This document shows, piece after piece, positions 1-5,570 of a stretch of 6,588 nt of DNA. The notes below the pieces were generated by a model. The model was not told where the DNA came from and ran no database searches. It saw only the letters and a program-made list of their open reading frames with translations. Source of the stretch: an uncultured Eubacteriales bacterium (GTDB lineage: Bacteria > Bacillota > Clostridia > Oscillospirales > Acutalibacteraceae). The stretch spans positions 1 to 6,588 of the forward strand of contig CAKUME010000066.1 of the NCBI GenBank assembly GCA_934667575.1, read 5' to 3'. The translations under genes were made by a program, and so were the position numbers. How positions within the stretch are numbered: position 1 is the stretch's first letter; every line of letters starts with the position of its first letter.

Positions 1-19
1 CTATTATAAAAAGTGATAC

Positions 20-25
20 AGGAGG
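20..25 (+). promoter_or_regulatory. Ribosome binding site of the substrate-binding lipoprotein gene
   Basis: A full AGGAGG Shine-Dalgarno sequence ends 11 bases before the ATG at 37. It decides the start: an in-frame GTG at 13 lies upstream of, and reads through, this site, so it cannot use it. Starting at 37 also gives a canonical lipoprotein signal peptide beginning Met-Asn-Leu-Lys-Arg. Confidence 0.85.
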
Positions 26-36
26 AACGAAACACA

Positions 37-1686
37 ATGAACCTCAAACGAATTCTGGCGGCGGCGCTCAGCGCGGCCATGCTGCTTTCGCTCACCGCGT
101 GCAGCGGCGGTGCGGCATCCTCGAACACACCGAGCAAAACCGACCCCGCGTCGGCGCCCTCCACCGCTTCGCAGGCGGAAGCGGGCAAGGTGGTTTACCC
201 CATTCCGGGCAACAAAAAGCTCTCGATCTACGGCGGCTTTAACTATTGCACCAACGCCTATTCGAGCCGCAAGGAGTCCCCGGTGCACCAGTGGCTGGCC
301 GAGGCGACCGGCGTGGAGCTCGAGTGGATCGAAGTGCCGAACGGCGCGGACGCCGCTACCTATTATAATGCCATGCTTGCCGACCCGAGCTCGCTGCCGG
401 ATATCATTTGCAACTGGGGCGTGCGCGGCAAATCGGAGCAGTATGTGCGCGACGGCATTCAGGTGGACATCACCGATGAGCTCAAAACGAATGCGCCGGA
501 CTATCTGGCCTATCTGGACGCCAATCCCAATGTGAAAAAGGGCCTGACGCTGGATAGCGGCAAAATGCCGTTTGTGGCCGGCATGCTGCGCGAAACCAAC
601 TGGCTGCGCACCTATCAGGGCTTGGCCTGCCGCGGCGACCTGCTCCAGGAATGCGGGCTGGAAGTGCCCACCACGGTGGATGAATTTGAAAATTTGATCA
701 AAACCTTTAAGGAAAAATACAATTCCACGCTGAAGACCGAAAACGGCGTGGTCGGCGGACAGGGCGCCATTTCCGGCGCATACGGCGTCGTGAGCGGATT
801 TTATGTGGACAGCGACGGCGACAAAAAGATGCACTTTGGCGGCGTGGAAGACGGCTACCGGGAATTCCTGAAGCGGATGAACAAGTGGTATCAGGAAGGC
901 TGGCTCGATCCGGAATTCACCTCCTACGACACGAACCTCGTCAAGGCCAGCTTCATCGACGGCTCCACGGCGACCATTTCGACCACGGGCGGCCGCATTT
1001 CCTCCATTGTGCAGGAAACGGAAAAAACCGGGAAAACGGAAGTGAAGATTCAGGCGATCCCCAACCTCACTCTGGAAAAAGGCGGCAAAAACTACTTTGG
1101 CCAGGCCGAAACGGCCACGCGTGAAGACAGCTGCTGGGTGACCACCAACTGCAAGGATGTGGCCACGGCGGTGCAGTTCCTCAACTATGGATTTACCAAG
1201 GAGGGCGAGCTGCTCTATAACTTTGGCAAAGAGGGCGTTTCGTTTGAGATGAAGGACGGCACCCCGACCTTTACCGACGCCGTGCGCAACGATGAGCTGG
1301 GCATTGATGTGGCGATCACCAAGTACACCATGACCAGACTAGACAGTGTGCCCACCGTGCAGCTCGAAGCGTTCTACCGCAGCTATAACCGTCCGGAAGC
1401 CGTTGCGGCGATCGATGTGTGGGAAAAGAGCAAAACCGACGACGGCGCATGGGTCGTGCCCGAGCTCACCCCGACCTCGGAGGAAGCCGACCAAACGAGC
1501 ACCATCGAAACCGCGATCAATACCTATCTGAACGAAAACACCGTGAAATTTGAAACCGGCGAGCTCGATATCAACGACGACGCCGCTTGGAACAAATTCA
1601 AGAGCGATTTGAACAACTACGGCCTCGAAACCGTGCTCAAGGTGAAAAACGATCAGCTCGACCGCTACAACAAGCGCGGAAACTGA
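37..1686 (+). CDS. Extracellular sugar-binding lipoprotein of a CUT1 (LplA-type) ABC importer
   Basis: This is a 549-residue substrate-binding protein, probably anchored to the outer face of the cytoplasmic membrane, that captures a carbohydrate and hands it to the two permeases encoded next. The N terminus has Lys4-Arg5, a hydrophobic stretch (about 6-19) and a lipobox Leu-Thr-Ala-Cys with the lipidated cysteine at residue 22. A Ser/Thr/Ala/Pro-rich linker follows (about 23-48). The mature part resembles the large (about 500-550 residue) LplA/YtcQ-like binding proteins, including a C-terminal segment of the type Asp-Asp-Ala-Ala-Trp ... Tyr-Gly-Leu-Glu ... Asp-Arg-Tyr-Asn-Lys-Arg. The gene is first in its operon, upstream of LplB- and LplC-type permeases, which supports the assignment. 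The substrate cannot be read from the sequence; relatives in Bacillus are linked to complex plant or host oligosaccharides, so an oligosaccharide is an inference. One oddity is a cluster of codons used nowhere else in the gene at 1336-1347. Family confidence is high, substrate unknown. Confidence 0.93.
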   Translation: MNLKRILAAALSAAMLLSLTACSGGAASSNTPSKTDPASAPSTASQAEAGKVVYPIPGNKKLSIYGGFNYCTNAYSSRKESPVHQWLAEATGVELEWIEVPNGADAATYYNAMLADPSSLPDIICNWGVRGKSEQYVRDGIQVDITDELKTNAPDYLAYLDANPNVKKGLTLDSGKMPFVAGMLRETNWLRTYQGLACRGDLLQECGLEVPTTVDEFENLIKTFKEKYNSTLKTENGVVGGQGAISGAYGVVSGFYVDSDGDKKMHFGGVEDGYREFLKRMNKWYQEGWLDPEFTSYDTNLVKASFIDGSTATISTTGGRISSIVQETEKTGKTEVKIQAIPNLTLEKGGKNYFGQAETATREDSCWVTTNCKDVATAVQFLNYGFTKEGELLYNFGKEGVSFEMKDGTPTFTDAVRNDELGIDVAITKYTMTRLDSVPTVQLEAFYRSYNRPEAVAAIDVWEKSKTDDGAWVVPELTPTSEEADQTSTIETAINTYLNENTVKFETGELDINDDAAWNKFKSDLNNYGLETVLKVKNDQLDRYNKRGN

Positions 1687-1715
1687 GCGGATTTTTCCCC
1701 GGAACTGTCGCCCCC

Positions 1716-1755
1716 GGCATCCGGCCCGCGCCGGAGGCCCGCGGCAATTCCGCGG
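1716..1755 (+). other. Two tandem GC-rich hairpins in the spacer between binding protein and permease genes
   Basis: The 165-base gap between the binding-protein stop and the permease start contains two adjacent inverted repeats. The first pairs 1716-1725 with 1730-1739 (arms GGCATCCGGC and GCCGGAGGCC, nine pairs with one A/G mismatch, four-base loop CCGC). The second pairs CCGCGG at 1739-1744 with CCGCGG at 1750-1755 around the loop CAATT; the two share base 1739. A competing pairing joins GCAATTC (1744-1750) to GAATTGC (1789-1795). No T-tract follows, so this is not a standard intrinsic terminator. In binding-protein-dependent transport operons, such hairpins often protect the upstream message from 3' decay and so allow more binding protein than permease. 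That role is inferred here. Confidence 0.5.
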
Positions 1756-1837
1756 CGAGCGGAGCGCCTGCGCGCCCCGTTTGCCGGAGAATTGCTGTCC
1801 CGCAGCAACCGAATTGGAAATTTCATCATCAAAAAAA

Positions 1838-1843
1838 GGAAGG
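1838..1843 (+). promoter_or_regulatory. Ribosome binding site that selects a TTG start for the LplB-type permease
   Basis: GGAAGG sits eight bases before an in-frame TTG at 1852. Other in-frame candidates fit worse: TTG at 1792 has only a CGGAGA motif almost touching it, and GTG at 1843 overlaps this site. No ATG is available before the conserved part of the protein begins. Confidence 0.65.
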
Positions 1844-1851
1844 TGTCCGCA

Positions 1852-2838
1852 TTGGCCGCTCTTGCTCCCGCACGTTCCCGTGCCCGCCGCAATGGCAAGC
1901 TGTTGCTGGGGCAAACCCTGCGCAAGGATTTTGCCCGCAATAAGTACAAATACCTCATTTTTCTTCCGGTGCTTCTCTATCTCATCCTGTTCTGCTACAA
2001 ACCGATGTACGGCGTGATCCTCGCGTTCAAAAACTACCGCCCGGGGCTGGGCATCACCAAAAGCCCCTGGTACCACAACCCGCTCACCGGGGAGCTCGAT
2101 CCGTTCTACTGGTTTCGCAAATTTTTTCAGGACCCGTATTGCTTCCGCGTGATCCGCAACACCATTGTGATCAGCTTTTATTCCATCGTGGTGGGGTTCC
2201 CCATTCCGATCCTTTTCGCCCTGCTGCTCAACGAGGTGCGCAGCAGCGGCTTTAAGCGCACCGTGCAAACTATCACCTATGTGCCGCATTTTTTGTCCAT
2301 CGTGATCTTGTGCGGCATGCTCGTGCAGTTTTGCTCGCTCAACGGCATGTTCAACATCATCCGCAGCTGGTTTGGGCTCGACGCGGTGTCCATGCTCAAC
2401 AGCACCCGCTATTTTCGCGGCATCTATGTGTGGTCGGGGGTGTGGCAGAACTTTGGCTGGGACAGCATCATCTATCTGGCCGCGCTCGCGGGCGTGGATC
2501 AGGAGCAGTATGAAGCCGCGCGCATCGACGGCGCCGGCCGGCTGCGCCAGTGCTGGAGCATCACGCTGCCGGGCATTTTGCCCACGATCGTGATGATGTT
2601 CATTCTGCGCATGGGCTCGGTGATGGGCGTGGGCTACGAAAAGGTGATGCTGCTCTACAACGAGCGCACCTATGAGGTGGCCGACGTGATCTCCACCTAT
2701 GTGTACCGCGTGGGCATGGTGCAGTCGCAGTATGCTTACAGTACCGCGATCAACCTGTTTAATTCGCTTGTGAATATCCTCTTTTTGGTGAGCGCGAACA
2801 AGCTCAGCAAAAAGGTTTCGGATATCGGGCTGTTCTAA
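1852..2838 (+). CDS. LplB-type permease subunit of the carbohydrate ABC importer
   Basis: This 328-residue (from TTG) integral membrane protein forms one half of the sugar channel, working with the next gene product and a cytoplasmic ATPase. After a basic N-terminal tail (about 1-33) come hydrophobic segments near 34-48, 104-127, 141-162, 191-212, 243-262 and 299-315, about six in all, as expected. The family signature near the first membrane segment is present (Lys-Pro-Met-Tyr-Gly, then Ala-Phe-Lys-Asn-Tyr-Arg-Pro-Gly-Leu-Gly-Ile). The cytoplasmic EAA loop that docks the ATPase is clear at about 218-243 (Glu-Gln-Tyr-Glu-Ala-Ala-Arg-Ile-Asp-Gly-Ala, then Leu-Pro-Gly-Ile-Leu-Pro). The start is not certain: TTG at 1852 is preferred from its ribosome binding site. 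Downstream, the second permease begins 16 bases after the stop, so the two are surely co-transcribed. Length and motifs are normal for the LplB family; substrate is unknown. Confidence 0.92.
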   Translation: MAALAPARSRARRNGKLLLGQTLRKDFARNKYKYLIFLPVLLYLILFCYKPMYGVILAFKNYRPGLGITKSPWYHNPLTGELDPFYWFRKFFQDPYCFRVIRNTIVISFYSIVVGFPIPILFALLLNEVRSSGFKRTVQTITYVPHFLSIVILCGMLVQFCSLNGMFNIIRSWFGLDAVSMLNSTRYFRGIYVWSGVWQNFGWDSIIYLAALAGVDQEQYEAARIDGAGRLRQCWSITLPGILPTIVMMFILRMGSVMGVGYEKVMLLYNERTYEVADVISTYVYRVGMVQSQYAYSTAINLFNSLVNILFLVSANKLSKKVSDIGLF

Positions 2839-2854
2839 AGGGAGGGCGTGAACC

Positions 2855-3736
2855 ATGAACAAACGAACGCCGGCCGAGTGGGTGTTCACGGTGTGCAACA
2901 CCGTGCTGATGATCCTGCTCTGCGTGATCACACTTTATCCGTTCTACTACTGCATCGTCGCGTCGGTGAGCGACACGGCGTATCTCAACCTCTACCGCGG
3001 CATTCTGCTTACCCCGCAGCACTTCACGATGGCCGGATATGAACGCGCGTTTTCCTATCCCACGCTGTTCACCGGCTTTCGCAACACGCTGATCATTCTT
3101 GCGTTGGGCCTGCCCATCAATTTGGTGCTCACGCTTTGCTGCGGCTACGCGCTCGCGGCCAAAAATATGTATTGGAAAAAGCTGATGATCGGCCTGACCA
3201 TGTTCACCATGTTTTTTGGCGGCGGCATGATCCCCGCCTACCTCAACGTGAAGGATCTGGGGCTGTATAACACGTTCTGGTCGCTGGTGCTGCCGGGCGC
3301 GCTGTCGGTGTATAACGCGATCATCGTCAAAACCGCCATCGAAAACGTGCCGGAAAGCCTGTCGGAATCGGCGTATATCGACGGCGCCAACGATATTCTG
3401 GTGCTGTTCCGCATCATTCTGCCGCTGATCATGCCCACCATGGCCGTGATGCTGCTTTACTACGGTGTGGGGCACTGGAACAGCTGGTTTGCCGCTTCCA
3501 TCTACCTCAAGGATAACGCCCGCGCGCCGCTTCAGCTGGTGCTCCGCGCGATTCTCATTCAGAACAGCGACCTGTTCAACGTGGGCAGCCAAACGGGCGA
3601 CACCGTGGAAAACAGCTACACCCAAACGATCAAATACGGCTGCATTGTGATCTCCACCGTGCCGGTGCTGCTCATTTACCCCTTTGTGCAGAAATATTTT
3701 ACCAAAGGCGTGATGATCGGCGCGGTCAAAGGTTAA
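2855..3736 (+). CDS. LplC/YtcP-type permease subunit of the carbohydrate ABC importer
   Basis: This 293-residue membrane protein is the second channel subunit. It starts with ATG preceded by AAGGGAGGG at 2838-2846, eight bases away and overlapping the end of the previous stop codon. Hydrophobic segments lie near 12-37, 74-102, 108-126, 138-158, 186-205 and 250-268. The EAA loop runs about 161-184 (Asn-Val-Pro-Glu-Ser-Leu-Ser-Glu-Ser-Ala-Tyr-Ile-Asp-Gly-Ala-Asn, then Leu-Pro-Leu-Ile-Met-Pro). The C terminus Gln-Lys-Tyr-Phe-Thr-Lys-Gly-Val-Met-Ile-Gly-Ala-Val-Lys-Gly is typical of LplC/YtcP proteins. It is the last gene of the operon: no ATPase, glycosidase or regulator follows before the strand switch. 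The ATPase is therefore likely a shared MsmX-like protein encoded elsewhere, which is known for this family and inferred here. Confidence 0.93.
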   Translation: MNKRTPAEWVFTVCNTVLMILLCVITLYPFYYCIVASVSDTAYLNLYRGILLTPQHFTMAGYERAFSYPTLFTGFRNTLIILALGLPINLVLTLCCGYALAAKNMYWKKLMIGLTMFTMFFGGGMIPAYLNVKDLGLYNTFWSLVLPGALSVYNAIIVKTAIENVPESLSESAYIDGANDILVLFRIILPLIMPTMAVMLLYYGVGHWNSWFAASIYLKDNARAPLQLVLRAILIQNSDLFNVGSQTGDTVENSYTQTIKYGCIVISTVPVLLIYPFVQKYFTKGVMIGAVKG

Positions 3737-3763
3737 CCCTTTTGCTTACAAGAAATTGCTCAT

Positions 3764-3808
3764 AAAACACAGCGCGCCCGGTCGGTTTTGTGCCGACCGG
3801 GCGCGCTG
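3764..3808 (-). terminator. Intrinsic terminator between convergent units, oriented for the UPF0210 gene
   Basis: A perfect 16-bp inverted repeat pairs 3770-3785 (CAGCGCGCCCGGTCGG) with 3793-3808, with the seven-base loop TTTTGTG. On the minus strand the hairpin begins 13 bases after the UPF0210 stop and is followed by TGTTTTAT, giving a modest T-tract. On the plus strand the next T-run (3826-3830) is 17 bases beyond the stem. The hairpin is therefore best read as a minus-strand terminator that could also stop or stabilise the importer message coming from the other side. Confidence 0.82.
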
Positions 3809-3821
3809 CTGCGTGCAAAAA

Positions 3822-5180
3822 TCAGTTTTTCAGGCTTTGCAGCGGGGCCGGAATGCGGCCGCCGCGCGCAATGAACTTGGCCGGGGAGCAGGTGATCACC
3901 GGCATCACCGGGCCGCTGCCCAGCAGCCCGCCGAATTCCAGCTCTTCGCCCACCTGCTTGCCGATGGCCGGAATCAGGCGCACCGCCGTGGTTTTGGAGT
4001 TCACCATGCCAATGGCGGCTTCGTCGGCGATAATGGCCGAAATGGTTTCGGCGGTGGTGTCGCCCGGCACCACGATCATGTCGAGCCCCACCGAGCACAC
4101 GGCGGTCATCGCTTCGAGCTTTTCAATGCGCAGCACCCCGCTGCGCGCCGCCGCGATCATGCCTTCGTCTTCGGTCACGGGGATAAATGCGCCCGAAAGC
4201 CCGCCCACATGCGACGACGCCATCACGCCGCCCTTTTTCACGGCGTCGTTGAGCATGGCGAGCGCCGCCGTGGTGCCCGGGCCGCCGCAGGTTTCGAGCC
4301 CCATCGATTCCAAAATGCGCGCCACCGAATCGCCCACCGCCGGCGTGGGCGCGAGCGACAGATCCACAATGCCGAACGTGGCGTCGAGCCGGTCGGCGGC
4401 TTCACACGCGATCAGCTGCCCCACGCGGGTGATTTTGAACGCGGTTTTTTTGATGATGTCCGCAATTTCGGTAATGTTGCAGTCGCCGGCCTTTTGAATG
4501 GCCGCGCTCACCACGCCGGGGCCCGAAACGCCCACGTTGATCACGCAGTCGGGCTCGCCCGGGCCGTGGAATGCGCCCGCCATAAAGGGGTTATCCTCCG
4601 GCGCGTTGCAGAACACCACCAGCTTGGCCGCGCCAATGCAGTCGCGGTCGGCCGTGATCTCGGCGGTGCGCCGCACAATGCGGCCCATCATCGCCACCGC
4701 GTCCATGTTCAGGCCGGTTTTGGTGGTGCCGATGTTCACCGACGAGCAAACGTGATCGGTCACGCTCAGCGCTTCGGGAATGCTCTCGATCAGCGCGCGG
4801 TCGCCCGGGCCGAAGCCCTTGTGCACCAGCGCCGAATAGCCGCCGATAAAATTCACGCCCGTGGTGCGCGAAGCGCGCTCCAGCGCCTGAGCGAACTTCA
4901 CCGGATTGTCGTTGGGGCACGCGGCCGCCACCATGGCGATCGGCGTCACGGCAATGCGCTTGTTCACGATCGGAATGCCGTATTTCTGCTCCAGCTCCTC
5001 GCCGGTGCGCACCAGGTTTTGCGCGCGCGTGCAGATCTTGTCGTAAATCTTCGTGCAGGCTTCGTCAATGTTCGGGCTGATGCAGTCCAGCAGCGAGATG
5101 CCCATCGTGATGGTGCGCACGTCCAGATGCTCCTGCTGAATCATGGTCAGCGTTTCCATGATGTCCTTGGTGTTAATCAT
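3822..5180 (-). CDS. UPF0210 / DUF711 'PFL family' protein, function unknown
   Basis: This 452-residue protein matches the UPF0210 (DUF711) family in length and motifs. The family is called 'PFL family' for a fold related to pyruvate formate-lyase-type enzymes; its reaction is not established. It is predicted cytoplasmic, with no signal peptide or membrane segment. Glycine- and asparagine-rich conserved blocks are visible: Phe-Ile-Gly-Gly-Tyr-Ser-Ala-Leu-Val-His-Lys-Gly (111-122), Cys-Ser-Ser-Val-Asn-Ile-Gly-Thr-Thr (135-143), Asn-Ala-Pro-Glu-Asp-Asn-Pro-Phe-Met-Ala-Gly-Ala (172-183), Phe-His-Gly-Pro-Gly-Glu-Pro-Asp (184-191), Gly-Val-Ser-Gly-Pro-Gly-Val-Val (197-204) and Leu-Ala-Pro-Thr-Pro-Ala-Val-Gly-Asp-Ser (266-275). 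I do not see a C-terminal glycyl-radical motif, so true glycyl-radical chemistry is unlikely. The ATG is preceded by GGGAGGT about seven bases away. The ACT-domain gene lies 23 bases upstream on the same strand, the usual partner of this family. Confidence 0.93.
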   Translation of the reverse strand: MINTKDIMETLTMIQQEHLDVRTITMGISLLDCISPNIDEACTKIYDKICTRAQNLVRTGEELEQKYGIPIVNKRIAVTPIAMVAAACPNDNPVKFAQALERASRTTGVNFIGGYSALVHKGFGPGDRALIESIPEALSVTDHVCSSVNIGTTKTGLNMDAVAMMGRIVRRTAEITADRDCIGAAKLVVFCNAPEDNPFMAGAFHGPGEPDCVINVGVSGPGVVSAAIQKAGDCNITEIADIIKKTAFKITRVGQLIACEAADRLDATFGIVDLSLAPTPAVGDSVARILESMGLETCGGPGTTAALAMLNDAVKKGGVMASSHVGGLSGAFIPVTEDEGMIAAARSGVLRIEKLEAMTAVCSVGLDMIVVPGDTTAETISAIIADEAAIGMVNSKTTAVRLIPAIGKQVGEELEFGGLLGSGPVMPVITCSPAKFIARGGRIPAPLQSLKN

Positions 5181-5203
5181 GCTCCTACCTCCCGCGCCGC
5201 GCG

Positions 5204-5473
5204 TTAAATGCGATGCATTGCGTTAAAAATGTCTTCGTGCATCACATGGATCGCCAAATTTTTCTCTTTTCCGAGCTGGGTCATCCGCTCCGAAAACGCC
5301 GCCAGCTGGGTGGATTCGTCGGTGAATTCCACTATCATGATCATCACGAACATATCCTGCAAAATGGACTGGGTGACGTCGGTGATATTCATATGCGACT
5401 CGGCGCACACGGCGGACACGTTCGCCAAAATGCCCACGCAGTCCTTGCCGATCACAGAAACAACAGCACGCAT
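5204..5473 (-). CDS. Stand-alone ACT-domain protein, UPF0237 family
   Basis: This 89-residue protein is a single ACT domain, a small ligand-binding fold that usually senses amino acids and works as a dimer or higher oligomer. Visible marks are the first strand and loop Val-Ile-Gly-Lys-Asp-Cys-Val-Gly-Ile-Leu-Ala (7-17), the Asn-Ile-Thr-Asp step (29-32), a hydrophobic central strand (41-50), and the UPF0237-type C terminus His-Glu-Asp-Ile-Phe-Asn-Ala-Met-His-Arg-Ile. The start is set by AGGAGG at 5483-5488, nine bases before the ATG. The same frame stays open further upstream, but that extension would run over the promoter and into nth, so it is rejected. The gene is followed 23 bases later by UPF0210, and the two form an operon. 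Its ligand is unknown; regulation of the UPF0210 partner is the natural guess but is inferred from gene pairing only. Confidence 0.94.
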   Translation of the reverse strand: MRAVVSVIGKDCVGILANVSAVCAESHMNITDVTQSILQDMFVMIMIVEFTDESTQLAAFSERMTQLGKEKNLAIHVMHEDIFNAMHRI

Positions 5474-5513
5474 CAAAAAAGACCTCCTGAAATATAAAAT
5501 GGGATTTGCGCTT

Positions 5514-5542
5514 ATTATAACACACTTGTGCGCGCAGTGCAA
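5514..5542 (-). promoter_or_regulatory. Extended -10 promoter of the ACT-UPF0210 operon
   Basis: On the minus strand a perfect TATAAT (5514-5519) is preceded by TGT, giving an extended -10 element. A partial -35, TTGCAC (5537-5542, matching TTG of the consensus), lies 17 bases upstream. Transcription would start near 5507, leaving a leader of roughly 35 bases with AGGAGG in it. The promoter sits entirely between the nth stop and the ACT-domain gene. Confidence 0.75.
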
Positions 5543-5551
5543 GCGCTGCGC
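5532..5551. repeat. Inverted repeat overlapping the -35 region of the ACT-UPF0210 promoter
   Basis: GCGCAG (5532-5537) and its complement CTGCGC (5546-5551) flank the eight bases TGCAAGCG, with further imperfect symmetry outside. It covers the -35 element. It could be a repressor site, or a weak hairpin ending the nth message, but no T-tract follows and GC-rich sequence makes such short repeats common. Confidence 0.3.
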
Positions 5552-5570
5552 AGAAAAATTGCATTTGCGC

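Noticed and set aside
2..10. TATTATAAA at the left edge as a possible -10 element for the importer operon
   Set aside because: Transcription from it would start at or inside the ribosome binding site at 20-25, and any -35 lies outside the window. It is more likely leader sequence.
4..834. A 276-codon open frame on the minus strand opposite the binding-protein gene
   Set aside because: Antisense to a conserved lipoprotein gene, low-complexity Arg/Gly-rich N-terminal half when read in its own direction, no identifiable domain.
1662..1696. CCGCT ... AGCGG followed by ATTTTT as a terminator after the binding-protein gene
   Set aside because: The stem is only 5 bp with a 19-base loop, and the T-run is interrupted by C after five. 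It may cause weak pausing at most.
1339..2931. A 530-codon open frame on the minus strand opposite the importer genes
   Set aside because: It spans the end of one real gene, the spacer and another real gene. Its composition is His/Arg/Glu-biased, and it has no domain or credible ribosome binding site. It is a compositional shadow.
2804..3625. A 273-codon open frame on the minus strand opposite the LplC-type permease
   Set aside because: Same kind of shadow: antisense to a well-supported permease, His/Gln/Arg-rich, no family resemblance.
3756..5207. A 483-codon open frame on the plus strand opposite UPF0210
   Set aside because: Its product is rich in His, Arg, Ala and Gly with no recognisable domain, and it is exactly antisense to a clear conserved gene. 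GC-rich third codon positions in the real gene keep this frame open.
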